Of a stretch of DNA of 64,000 nucleotides, positions 33,735 to 45,654 are shown piece by piece. The first letter of the stretch is position 1; each line of letters starts with the position of its first letter. The position numbers and the translations under genes are program-made. Origin of the DNA: Sympetrum striolatum (lineage: Eukaryota; Arthropoda; Insecta; Odonata; Libellulidae); NCBI GenBank assembly GCA_947579665.1, contig OX388352.1, positions 73,074,113 to 73,138,112 on the forward strand. The letters run 5' to 3'. A model generated the notes under the pieces. The model worked only from the letters and a program-made list of their open reading frames with translations, ran no database searches and was not told the origin of the DNA.

Positions 33735-35760
33735 TTAAGGATCATCATCATCATATGGTGTTCAGCCCAGAAGCATGTCCTGCAAGCCACTTCCATCTCC
33801 ATTCCCCTCTGTCCATAGCCTTCTTTTTGTCTCTCTATAATTCTTGATTTTCACCTCATCCACCATCTTTATTCTTCTTCTTCTTCTTTTCTTACTCCTT
33901 CCTTCAACTGATCCTTCTAATGCCACTTGTAGTATGCTATTTCCTCTAATTACATGGCCTAACCAGTTAGATTTCCTTTTTTTATTTCCTTCGTCATCCT
34001 TCTTCCACTTAGTTTAAGATTTTCTCATTTCTCACCATATCTACCCATCTCACCTTCTCCTCTTTTGCCATTGCTATTCTTGCTTTTATTTCTGCAACAC
34101 TTCTCCAATCATCTCTTATTATAGTTCCTAGGTACCTATAGCTTTTAACTTATTCTATTATGCCTTCATTTATTCTCACATTTGTATGATCTTCACAGTT
34201 TACTAGCATCACCTTTTTTTCCTATGTTTATCTTCATCCTGTATTCCGTCATCCCTTCCTCCAGAACCTTTGCAGTGCTTGCATGTCATCAGCCAAAATT
34301 ACTATATCATCTGCAAATCTTATGTTTCTTATCTTCTTCCCTCCAATACTAACTCCTTCCTCTCTCCCATAAAATACTTGTTGGATCATTTCTTCAACGT
34401 ATATTTTAAACAAGGTTGGTGACAGACAGAATCCCTGCTTTCCTCCTCTACCAAGATCCATCCATTTTATTAAATCCTCATTTAGTTGCACAGCAGCTTT
34501 TTGTTTTATGTACAATTCTCTAATAAGTTTCCTTTCCTTCCATACCAACCACTTTTCTATTAGAATTTCCAACATTTTATCCCATTTAACCCGATCAAAA
34601 GCCTTTTCCAAATCAATAAAACAAAGTGTTATTCCTTTTCCTTTTTCAATATACCTTTCTCCAGCCATTCTTAGCAAGCCAATGGTGTCCCTTGTTCCTC
34701 TCACTTTTCTGAAGCCAAAATGTTCCTCTCCTGCATTTTCTTCCATTATGATTTTTAATCTCCTGTTCATTACTCACAACATTATTTTGGCTGCATGCGA
34801 AATTAGACTTAGTTCTATGTTCAATGCATTTCCTTGTACCAGCTTTCTTAGGAATTGGTACCATCACTGTTCTAACAAAATCTTCCAGTATGGTATATTT
34901 TGTTACACAATTTAACAACTATCCTCATACCAATTTCATGCAAGCATTTGAAAAATTCAATGGGAATCTCATCCATTCCTGTTGTCTTCCCCTTCTTAAT
35001 TTCTTCAATTGCTTTTTATACTTCCCTCTTCGACGCTGATGAACCTTTATCTTCTGGAGACACCACTTCTTCCGCCTCAAAATCTAAATCCTCTAGTTTC
35101 TCCACTGAACAATACAGTTCTTCCAAAATTTCTGTCCATCTTTGTGCTATTTCTTTTCTATGGTGCATTATTCCACCATCTTTACTCTCAATTTCTCTCA
35201 TTTTACTCTTCCTTTTCCTGTTACCAGTTGTTACTACCCTTACTTTCCTATACATAAGATCTTGCTGTCCTTTCTTCTCTAGGTTCTCTATGTCATCACA
35301 TGCTTCCACCAGCCACTTCTCTCTTGCCTTTTGAGATTCTCTCTTCAATTAATTATTTAACTTTCGTTACATTGTCCTTACTAGTTCACTTCTCTTGTTT
35401 TTATACTTTCTCCTTTCTTCCATCTTTTTCAAGATCTCTTCTGTTATCCAAGGCTTCTTTGCTCTAATTCCTTTATAGCATCCTATTTCCTTTTCTGCTA
35501 CATTTACTATAGCATTCCCCTCACCCAAATTTCTTCACTTCCTTCCTCTTCTTTTTGACCTTCTGTAATTGCTTTAGACAGTTTTTCTCCTATTACTTCT
35601 TTACCCATTTCCTCCATCCTTTTCAAGTTCCATATCTTTACTGGTTGTATCCTTTATTGCATTTCTACATCTTTTTTCTATTAAGAAGTATTCTATCTGA
35701 TAACGATCTTGTGCTGGCTAAATCCATGTATATCTCCTCGTTTTATGATTTTTGAACCAT
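33735..35760 (-). mobile_element. Non-LTR retrotransposon relic, minus strand (RT with FADD)
   Basis: Minus-strand frames read EEHFGFRKVRGTRDTIGLLR, FIDLEKAFDRVKWDKML, GGKQGFCLSPTLFKIYVEEM and IRNIRFADDIVILADD, with the FADD box at 34317-34306. Beyond it, VKSYRYLGTIIRDD and RWVDMVR belong to the C-terminal region. This is the RT type often annotated in insects as craniofacial development protein 2-like. An upstream block (35348-35016, ending at a stop) continues the polyprotein in another frame, and several frameshifts separate the blocks. The tail at about 33737-33755 is a short TCA run, a (TGA)n 3' end on the coding strand. Confidence 0.85.
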
Positions 35761-35921
35761 AAACAATTTTTTCTCTCTGCAAAAATCCACTAATCCTTTG
35801 GATATTTAATACAGTGGTATTCCGTTTCCTTCTTTATTCCAATACCGTTTTCTTCAGAAAAGATCCGCTTCTAGGGGCAGTTTCCTACCCCTAGGACAAT
35901 GGAGTACCCTGAACCCATAAC

Positions 35922-36348
35922 CAGGGCCGTTTTTAGGCATACGCAGAATACGCGGTCGCGTAGGGCCCCCTCAACTTGTGGGCCCCGCCGCCAAGCCACA
36001 AATAGAACATAAAACATTTTTATAATTAATATTTTTATTAAATAAATAAAATTAAAAGCATAATAAATTCAATTTCCGTACCATATTATGTTATTTTAAC
36101 GTTATATTTCGCTAAACTCACTTGTAACGAATTTAAAACGAAGTGGTTATTCAACTGTCATTGGAACGGTGCAATCATTTTTTTGAGCTATAAAATTAAT
36201 ATTTTAATGGGATTTGGAAATCAACTTTTTACAATTAATGAAATATGTATTTATTAAATTATTATAGAGAGACAGCCTGGCACTGGGGTCTATAGGGCCC
36301 CATACAATAATGTTGCGTAGGGCCTACAAAATTATAAGAACGGGCCTG
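35922..36348. mobile_element. Non-autonomous hAT element, 427 bp, perfect 8-bp target duplication
   Basis: The left end CAGGGCCGTTTTTA and the reverse complement of the right end, CAGGCCCGTTCTTA, form the inverted repeat. CCCATAAC at 35914-35921 is repeated exactly at 36349-36356. Eight-bp duplications and CAGGG-type ends are diagnostic of hAT. No transposase is encoded. Confidence 0.92.
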
Positions 36349-36979
36349 CCCATAACCCACTCATCCGCTCTCAAAAGAACATTGGCACTTGGTAATGGGG
36401 GGACTCCTTATACCGGGAGTCATTCGGTCGCCATGTCCTCGTCAGTTTTAAAAACAGGGGATACAACGGGAAGGTGAGGTTGACCTTTGAGGGCGAGAGC
36501 CTATTTGAGGCGCATCCAACTTCTAAGGAATATTCGCTTGTTGGAATACTTCTACTACTCTTTTTGAGAGGTTTTTCCGAAATTCCTCACGATTTTTCTT
36601 CTTATTGTTAGCAACGGCGGAGGAGTAAAAAGGCTCTTCTCATTTTTCTCCTTTTCTAAATATCGAAGTTTATTTTCTTCATGCTATGGCGAGTGTTACA
36701 CATGCTTCATAACTATATCCTCACGCTTCCAAGAAATTTTTACATTACAATATTTACAAAAAATGGTAAAAGAGTACGTTGCATAAAGGCCATCACCATT
36801 ATGCTGATTGGCCTTTCGCAGGCATTTACTTTGTTCCGCGGCATTCAGAATAATTTGCCTACGTTATGCTCCTCGGTACTTGTTGCTAGGGATGTAACGG
36901 AGCTTTGAATCCGAAAGGTCGGAAACTCCGGTTCAGATACTATCAAACTCCGTAAAAACCTCGAAGTAAATGAAATTGA

Positions 36980-37683
36980 TCAGGCCCGTTCCGTCCTCAG
37001 CGCGGCGGTAAGAGGAGAGTTAATCACAATGTATTAACATTGTAGCACTCGTATAACGTTTCCCGCCCGCCAATCGGCTGACTCACTCGACTCACTTCTC
37101 AGGATTGGTGTTGTGGTATTAACGGTTAGTAATAGGAGTAAGATATTAGAGTAATAGTAAGTAGAAAGTAGTCTTTTCTCATTTTTCTCTTTTTCTAATT
37201 ATCGAAGTTTATTTTCTTTGTGCTTTGGCAAGTGTTGCACAAGCATCTTCACTGTTTCCTCAAGCTTTCAAGAAATGTTTACATCACAATATTTACAAAA
37301 ATTAGTAAATGGTGTGAAGATTTCGCGGATTATTGTGAATTTTATAATTTATGTGGATTCTTGTGAATTTCACTTCTCAGTCTCAGTGCTCTCGCTCTCT
37401 TTTCTGTTTCTCGAAATATTTGCTGGGTGTGATTAGTCTGTAATTAATCGTGTTTAACCCAGGGAGGGCGTAAATTTCGCGGATTATTATGAATTACGTT
37501 TATTTCATTGAAAATATGCATATTTCGCGTTTATCGTCGTTTTTTTTTCGTTATCGCGAAATGATCTGGTCTCTATTAATAATTGATAGGTGTCGAGAAG
37601 AGCTATTTGTCAGTTTAAATTTCATTGAAAACAAGACCATCCAGTTATTAACATCTTTTATGGGATTCCTATCTCTTTTTCAG
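36980..37683 (+). promoter_or_regulatory. CpG-rich stretch with CCAAT box; possible promoter
   Basis: CpG-rich relative to its surroundings, with CCGCCAATCGG (CCAAT at 37070-37074) and several CGCG motifs. It precedes the SID-like ORF at 37711. A 36630-36770 segment is repeated at about 37175-37320. Promoter function is inference; a young transposon end would look similar. Confidence 0.3.
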
Positions 37684-37787
37684 GACAAAAAAAGCTGTGT
37701 AACTAATAAAATGGCATTGGAGAACCCGCGAGAAGTTAATGGAATAGATCTACTTATTAAAGCAGCGGAGTACCTGGATAGATTAGA
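37684..37787 (+). CDS. Possible exon encoding an MXD/MAD-like Sin3-interacting helix
   Basis: It sits at the exon-h position of the duplicated segment. From ATG 37711 (context AAAATGG) the frame encodes MALENPREV and then NGIDLLIKAAEYLDRLE. The Sin3-interacting domain at the N-terminus of MXD/MXI1 proteins has the pattern I..LLEAA-[DE]-[YF]-L-ER-RE, and this peptide fits it at nearly every position. A donor GTAGGT at 37788 would split the frame before the expected EREAEHGYAS continuation; without splicing a TAG follows at 37789. No bHLH-zipper exon was found downstream. It could be a real first exon, a relic, or a chance product of a scrambled PHF8 exon. Confidence 0.35.
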
Positions 37788-38567
37788 GTAGGTATCCTGC
37801 CGAGGATGGGTATGCTTTCCATATTCCATGTGAATCGTGTATCCAAAGAATATTTAGATATTTCTTTGCATTTGTTTCTTATATTTGGTTATTATTATTA
37901 ACTTAACTTCCTTGGCATTTTAGATGGTATATTTTGTATTAATTTTATTTAGCACTACTTAGAGGCAATGGATATTCTCAAAGTAAGCATTTTCCCCAAC
38001 TTCGTAATGTAGAAATGTCTTTCTGCTCAGTGGACTATTTAGCATTACAAACCCTTTGGAATGGGCTTTTATCTCATAATTGATTCAGATCCACTATGCT
38101 CCAATCCGTATTAATTTAACCTATGGGTAACAAAAGAGAGACCTCTAGATAAACTTGTGGGCAGTACATTTTGTATCAGTAGAATGGGTTCTGGTTCTGT
38201 TTCCTGTGGGAGCCCATGTTTGGAATGACCTAAGATGTTGAAGTTCTCTTAAAAATACTACCATCACTAAGAAAAAGGAGTGAATCAAAAAGATCAAGGT
38301 TATAATGTGCACCTTGAACCGAAAAAGTTACCTCATAAAATGCAACATACATAACAGACAAGTAACACAACATGTTTTGAAGGCTTTTATGATGCTGTAA
38401 TTTTTATAAATACTCAGTTAAAGTCATTGCTTTTGATGCTGTAGAAACGAAGTGGTAATATGAATGAATTAACTTTGTATTTCCTTGAATCAGCTCAAAT
38501 CTTAAACTTTATTCACTCTTCTTCAAAAACGTTGTCCACGAATTACTATTCTTACTTATATTCTCAT

Positions 38568-40849
38568 CAGTGGCGCAGCGAGGGGGGTGGGGGGTCACGG
38601 GTTCAAACCCCCCACAAGAGTCAAGTCCTATCAGTGGTCGGCAAGCCGCGGCTCGCGAGCCACATGCGGCTCTTTGGTCTCTAGAGTGTGGCTCTTCGTG
38701 ATGAATCTTTTTTTGTTTCTATTTTAATAATGTATGTACCTATATAGTTAAAGTTAAAAACATTTGGCTCTTAAAAGAAATTTTAATCGTTGTACTGTCG
38801 ATATTTGGCTCTGTTGACTAATGAGTTTGCCGATCACAGAGTCCTATGACTAGCGCCGAGCTTTTTTTCTGCTGAAGAGTACAAAACCCCAATCATCGCG
38901 CAAGTCTTACAGATACACTGCTTGATAAATTCAGCGAAAGCTCCTGTTTTCGGTAGCAGAACACTAAGATACGAGTGTTTTGCACTAAATGTTCAACGTG
39001 TGCACTTCTTAAGCCTATCCTTTAGTTAGATGACTCACACCATAAGATAAGATTCCCATGAGAAAAATTCGCAAGTACTGATCGTTTACTCCTCGCAAAA
39101 ATGCAAGGGAACATTCGAGAAGTAATTTGAAACTTTAACCCTGTAAGCAGAGATTAAGATTACGTTTAAAAGGCAAACAGATATTGATAAAACGCTCAGT
39201 TAGATCTTCTGCATGTGACTGTTTTCAGAGTGTGAATGCAAAGTTAGGCTCGTGAGTAGTGCTTTTGAGAAATTCACAGTGAACAATCCGAAGGAGAGTT
39301 TAGTTTGGATTTCATAATGTACAAATGGCCATCCGAATATTCTTTTCACAGTCCGCTAATACCTCGAGGCCTATATCGGAAAAACGTATGTTAATGGTTA
39401 TCTGTTTTTTTTTTGGGAAATGATCATTATTAGATGCATAAATTAGGATTGCCTTTTTTATGGCTGTTATCAGAGGGCAGAGCTGAAGATGAGTTTAGCG
39501 ACAATTCCAAAGGTACTGGTTCCTTTATTAAGCTTTCTGGACGATTTAAAGTATGTACAGTAGACTCTTCATTGCTCGGGCTGATTGAAAATGTACTGAT
39601 CCTTATTTTATGATTACCTGTTAATTTTCTGTTTATTTACGAAAATAATTCGATAACCGAATTTACGCAGAAATTTGAAGTATTGGAGCAGTACAAGATA
39701 TCACTAAAAAATAATTTTCGATGATTTTATTAATAATATACCATTTTGGAAGCAAATCAGTCAGCTGAAAGGTATTGTGCATGTAAGATACGCACAGATT
39801 TATCGAAACAGTGACTTGATGGCTTGAAATAAATTTGATGAACTGTTAAAACTGTGACTTAAGTTCTCCAGGTTCCTTTTTCCTCCTTCCACCAATTTTT
39901 TCTGTGGTAACAAAATCCAACGAATCTCATGACTTATACTGTCAACCACGTGGTCGTGCAATGCCTTATCGAAATTTCAATTCATGGAAAATTTTTGTTT
40001 TATTTGAACATACTGTATCTGACTGGGTTTGCATTAGCTCTCTGCTGGTTAAACAACCTAACTAACTAATTGTAAGTTGACGGCTTCATTTTTTCACCTT
40101 GGTGTGTAACTTTAATTCTGCAAATTCAATTATAATATCTACTATAATCAAGAATAAGTAAGTAAATAAGTATACTGTATTTTTAATGCAGCCGAACTTT
40201 TAATGTTCGGTTTGTGATGCATTCAATTGAATACTTAGCTAATACATACATAACAAAATCAGGCTTTATTGTAAGCCTACCAAAAAATTTCATTGAATAT
40301 AAATGATTTTTTGTTTCTTAGAAGAGGAGTTAATTTTAAAAACAAGGGATGAAGTCACTTCTAAGAAACGTATTGATGATATAGTCTAACAACGAAAGAT
40401 ATTCAAATAAGCATGGGCGCGCCAATGTGGGGATCTAATGAGTGGATATTATGTTTTATGTTGCTTGCCAAATAATTGTAACTAATTTTTTTCCTTCTCA
40501 CACTTGGCAACCTCTTGGAAGAAAGAACTTTCAAAGATTCGGGAAGTTTATATCTACAACACTAAAATACTTCAGCATAGAAAAAAATGACTTTTTAATA
40601 GATATTGGACGTATCCAAGCAACACTTATGATAAGTTTCCAATAGTTTGCTTATGTAAACAACTATCTTGGAAAGTGTAATCAGTTGGCTACCTAGGTGT
40701 TAAACTCTTCTATTTTTCAATGTATTTAGTTTTTCAAAGAATTGTCATATTTGTAGTAAGTAACAAGCATGAATATACTAGCCCCTGTATGTTATGCATT
40801 TTTTCGTTTCGTTGGATCCCCCCATTAGCAAATCCTGACTGCGCCACTG
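38568..40849. mobile_element. Non-autonomous hAT element, 2.28 kb, with nested element
   Basis: Ends: CAGTGGCGCAGCGAGG on the left and the reverse complement CAGTGGCGCAGTCAGG on the right. The flanking 8-mers ATTCTCAT (38560-38567) and GTTCTCAT (40850-40857) differ by one base. The parental locus at 7580-7592 has the single uninterrupted ATTCTCAT, an empty site. No hAT transposase domain was seen inside; a short frame at 40442-40645 has no resemblance I recognise. Confidence 0.92.
38632..38839. mobile_element. 208-bp hAT MITE nested in the larger hAT
   Basis: It begins CAGTGGTCGGCAA and ends TTGCCGATCACAG, an 11/13 inverted repeat. AGTCCTAT is duplicated exactly at 38624-38631 and 38840-38847. 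The interior GGCTCGCGAGCCACATGCGG is an end sequence shared by widespread animal hAT MITEs. Confidence 0.93.
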
Positions 40850-42745
40850 GTTCTCATAGCATAAAATATTCAATCAATGCAGATTTAGAATGAACCTGGT
40901 TCTTTTGGTTAATGATCCACATGCCCGCAGGATGATCATATTCATAAAAATATAAGAGCTTAATTATGATATGATTATTAACTGAAAATTAACTAGTGTA
41001 AAGTAGGTCAACAGAAGAAGGGAAAATTAGAGAAATGCAATAAGAATAAAAATGGAATAATAATGAAATAATACAATAAATTTTAAATAACATTGGTTGA
41101 TTGCAGGTTTCAAAGAGGAAATGGAGTGCTTCCATAGATTGAAAACAAACTTATGAAAGTGGCCAAGTTGTTTGTGCACCATTTATATTTGAAAGGAATT
41201 ATAATTCTATTTGACTGATTTTACATAAATTATACATATATCAGAGAAGGCTAGCAGACACATTAATTTAGAAAAATAACAAAATCAATCAAGCAAATTG
41301 AAACCCCAAGTCTCTTCTTCTAAAGAGGAAGATTTTCCTTTCTATTCCCCTTTGGTAATGGATGGTTTATCTTGCCCTTCTCCCACACCTATATCCTGTT
41401 GTCTTGTTTAATAGTTTTCTACAAATTCTACCCTTTCATCGGCAGGTAACTATTTTCTTCCTTCTTATTCTTGCTTCTTTTCTCCATGCACACACCATAT
41501 TGAGGATTGAGTAAATTTGTAAATGATGAAGATGATACTTAAGAGTCGGAACTAATTCGAATTTTTCTACTGATTCGGTCATGGTCATACTTCCAAAAAA
41601 TTTTCCTTCTTCTATACTTCCTGTCTTCTAAGATTTTAAACTCATAGGGAGGAAGGATCTCTATGCGGATAGAGGAGGTTGCCTCTTTTCTGTTCTTTGC
41701 TGAAACCAGGATTCATGTGGAAAAGTACATTCAACTCAACTCGATGGAAATAATACCCAAGCTGCAGAATGGGGGAACATGAACCATTTCATATAAACCA
41801 ATTTTTAACCACCCAATGTACATGTTTATTGTTGTTATAGTACTCTGCCACGTTAAATTCCCTACAATGTATAGTAGTAAATGATTTTTATATAAATAAA
41901 AAAAAACTCTATCCAAAGGTGATAGCCAGGCTAGCGTAACAGACCATGTCCTCCATCTTTATTTTCTCTCTCTCTCTCTCTCTCTTCTTGTGAGAAAGGC
42001 CTGCCCGCCAGAAACTTGGATTCTGTTTTTCGAGTTGGGTCAGGGGTGGTAACTTTTTTTGCTTCTAGATGTACAAATCTTATGAAAGGTCTCTGTAAAT
42101 AATCTCTCTGTTACCTCTTTATAAGTAACCATACATTATTTGAAATTGATTTAAATCTGATTGTTGCAATGTTTTGTTTGGGTGTCTTTCTGGGAAGGAA
42201 ATGCTCAATTTAGGGTCCACTTGTTTTGCATTTACCAAAAGCTTCACTATTTTATGATTTTTCAAACTTAAAACCTGTGATTATCATTCATCTTTTTCAT
42301 GTGTTTCCTTAATATGCATTTTTATTATTACATGTGGTAATTATAACTGGTGAGAAATATAGCTATACAGAAACAGAGTATAACCATTTCACCTTCATTA
42401 CATCCGGATATTTTTTTACAAGTTTCCTCTGTTGGTTCAAAGAATAACCTCAATTATTTTCATTTAAAGTTTTTAGAAGGAGTCTACTAATTGTGTCAAA
42501 ATATACCTCCATTGAGTTTTTTTCAATATTCTTATGAAATTCAGGGATAGGTGCAAATAATATCCTGGTAAAAATAAAAAAATACTGGTTGATGAGCATG
42601 CTAGAGCAGTAATCCTTCTAAAATATATTGTTATTTTTTTAAGTTTGCCTTTCAGATATCCTCTTCCATTCTTTTCATTTGAAATACCAGTCACCTCTTG
42701 TTGTCTAATTACCATTAATAAATATCATTGAATGAATTGTTCTAG

Positions 42746-42941
42746 CCAAACAGGTATTAACTCACCAGGTACTAGAAATCCAATTGCTGGTATGCTTTCC
42801 TTCACAGAGCTTTCGTGCACAAGACTGGAAAGTCCATAGCTCGCATAGAAACTAAGTCCACTCCTAACTGCCCATTTACTCAGTCAACAGCAGATGAAGA
42901 GAATGAAGCGGACAATTTAGTTTACAAAGAACTAAATTACA
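42746..42941 (+). pseudogene. Broken copy of PHF8-like exon j with both splice sites
   Basis: The TTCTAG acceptor and GTAAGT donor are preserved. It reads SQTGINSPGTRNPIAGMLSF as the parent does, then diverges and hits TAG at 42837-42839. Later bases still match the parent's TQSTADEE segment. Confidence 0.88.
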
Positions 42942-44313
42942 GTAAGTATAGCATCATTATTTGATATTCTTTCTTGTTCCTCCTTAGATTGGTTGACAAT
43001 TGAAATTACATATTTTAACAGAGCACAATTCCTAGGATTTTCCTTAGTCAAAATTTTAAATCAGTAAAAACATCCTATCTTCAGCATTTCCACATTTGAT
43101 AGTGGGTGAACTTGAAGTTAGTTCCAAAATAAGTTACAATTTATGATGCAACCCCCATATCAGGCATGAAGATCCAGGAGAATGTGTGTGCTCTGCTCCA
43201 CTTTGAGTGCAGGTTTTTCCTTTCTCTTCATGCTTCCAACTTCTTAAGGACATTGTTGATATCATTAACATCAACTGCAATTTATTATTTTTTGATTCTA
43301 TGTAGACAGTATTTTATTATAAGGAAATGGGAGTTAGATATTCTTAAATTGGATCTAATCTCATTTTTAGTAACTATATTCAAACTTACCTGATGACAAT
43401 TATTTTTTTGCCCACCGTAAGGATTTCGATAATTGCTAGTTACCCCTTCTATGCACAAAAGTTTTCAGAAGTTAATTTTGCCTAAAAAAGTATTGGTCTT
43501 GGTTATACAAAAAATGACTACATTAAAAAAATTTTTAATGGACAATGTTTGCTGAAATAAATTTGGAGTTACAGTCATTTCAATCGACTTTAAAGTTCTT
43601 ATTTTAATGTTAACAATATCGTTTTTTTTAGCTCATGACTATTTGTCGTTTGGTTTTATAGTTCTTCATTAGTAGTCTCACTATATCTGGAGATTTGGGG
43701 CTTCAAGTTTTCAAGGAACTTACCAGGTGTATTTCCTTCGATACAACAAACTATTCAAGATATTCCAACCAAGTTTTTATTTTGTAAAGATATTTACTAA
43801 AGAATGATAATCTGAGAATTTCGATAATTTAAAATTATTAAAAGTGTAATTTTAGCAGTGTTATCGTATTTTCAAACATCGATTATAGTAATTTTCTAAC
43901 AAATTTTTTATTCAAATAATTTAATTATATAATTATATGATAATTAAGCGCCCTTATCCTCTGAGTTCCTTGCATGGGCTTGTCAGGTGTTGATAGGTTA
44001 AGCATAAAAACTAAATTTCAAATGGATTTCTAAAGAATGTTAAGAACCCAAATTATAATTTTTTCATGATTAATTCAATATTTACTAATAAATGAAATAT
44101 TAAAATTTTAACATTATTCTATTCAAATGCTTTGACCTTTGAGAAGGATCCAGGTTCGCCGAATTATGTTAGTCACAATATTAATAACCCAGCAACAAAA
44201 ATAGTGTCTCTGCTGTAACATTGCCAGTAAGGGTTTGTTAATTTAGTAATAAAGAAGAATGAATTTATTTCGTTTTGATTTTGTTAAATAGAAACATTCC
44301 TGTTTCACGCTCA

Positions 44314-44803
44314 GGGGCCATTTACAAATTAGGTAACACAATTTTGGGGGAGAGGGTGGTCAAGGTTTGCTTACATCACGGTTTTAGAACTACAAAAATA
44401 GCAACATTTCTGCATATTTAAAGTTTGAATTTTAAACTCGTGCGCAATTTACCATGGAAAATCGGCAGTTCTGATCCAAGTGAGCACAAGTGTTGAACAA
44501 AAGTAGTCAGAGTGCAAGTCGCGTGTGGAAGGCTGCATTGGTATTCCGACTCTGTTTTATTAACAGGTCATGGCAGCAAATCTAGATGAAATGTATGAAT
44601 GGCCTTTAAAATTGACATTGTTTATTAAAAAGTGAATTATTATTGGAAACTTAAATTATATCAAATGTAAGCCCAAAACTTTTCACAAAGCACTCGCTGC
44701 GTAACCAAGGGGGGGGGGGTCCTGCCTGGTGTTAAGGCTCTATTATACGGGGGAAGGGAGGATCCAAAATTGGAGAATTTTGTGTTACTTAACATGGAAA
44801 AGA
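44314..44803. mobile_element. Probable degraded DNA transposon with G-rich subterminal runs
   Basis: The left end GGGGCCATTTACAAATTAGG then TAACACAATTTTGGGGG mirrors the right end (AATTTTGTGTTACTTAA in the opposite sense). G runs inside both ends are typical of a common insect element class with GGGCCATT-type termini. The inverted repeat is imperfect and no clear target duplication was found. Confidence 0.42.
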
Positions 44804-44856
44804 ATGCAATTATGAGCAAGACTGCAGAAGCTTGGCATACTGTAAAACTTCAACTA

Positions 44857-45652
44857 CCGAATATGCCGGCGTATAAGTCGACTCCTAAAATTTTGAGGTG
44901 AATTTCAGGTTTTAGCCTATGTTCAATGTATAAGTTGACCCACAAAATAAAGCAACACCACTTCCCCAGCTCTATCTTATGGGAAGGAAAACTACGCAAT
45001 CCATAAATGTATAATAACTTAAGGAATATTTACAGCATAAGATTTAGACACTAGAATTGTGTCTTTCAGCTGCCATGTCAACTTCCTGCCTCTCCTTAAC
45101 TATTTAACTTTTTATTTTATTCATCAAATCAAGACACTGCTAAAACTATTTCCATTACTCCTAACGCTAAGTCGAATCATGAAGATTATAGAAACAAAAA
45201 CAAACCACTATGTACAAACTTACTGATCTTCATTTGTAAATAAAACATCGAATTAATATCGAATAATTTTTGTAAAATAAAAATACAGGTACAGAAATGA
45301 ATATTATTTGCGAAGAATAAATATGTGTCAAATCTATTTTAAAGATAGGAAAATGGTTTATTAATTTAACTCTTTTATTATGATAACATAACATAACATA
45401 CTGTCAGCCACAATAGTATTTTGTGATAAAATTTGTTTTATATGATATCTACATTAATAAAACTTGCCAAAAATTAGTTTCAGTAAGAAATAATTGTGGT
45501 GAGTTGCAAGAGTTTGTGTACAACAAGTGTAAAGCAGGCAGTATCACCTATATACACCTCGGTGGCAAAGTGTTAAATTTTATGTTTAGCATATGAGTTT
45601 TTGAGAGATTTTTTTAGGCTTCAAAGGTCGACCTATATGCCGGTATATACGG
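44857..45652. mobile_element. 796-bp terminal-inverted-repeat element flanked by TA
   Basis: Left terminus CCGAATATGCCGGCGTATAA and right terminus (reverse complement) CCGTATATACCGGCATATAG; 22 of the first 26 bases agree, continuing into GTCGAC. TA dinucleotides flank both ends (44855-44856, 45653-45654), as for Tc1/mariner or pogo-type insertions. No transposase ORF. Confidence 0.8.
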
Positions 45653-45654
45653 TA

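Larger units (their letters stand above)
36530..44030 (+). pseudogene. Segmental duplication of the PHF8-like gene (intron 7 to intron 10), broken
   Basis: Blocks match the parent in order: 36530-37683 with 5540-6283, 37795-38567 with 6432-7590, 40850-42170 with 7583-9235, 42480-43487 with 9250-10252, and about 43970-44030 with 10255-10310. Exon i is deleted, exon h is replaced by other sequence, and exon j has an in-frame TAG at 42837-42839. A 2.28-kb hAT and a 0.48-kb insertion (43489-43970) interrupt it. The parent lacks about 0.3 kb near 9236 that this copy and the 29.7-kb copy both have, so the parent suffered a deletion after duplication. Confidence 0.88.

Noticed and set aside
38581..38615. 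GGGTTCAAACCCCCC near the left end of the large hAT as a B box
   Set aside because: It is a short palindrome in the hAT terminus and not related to the array monomers.
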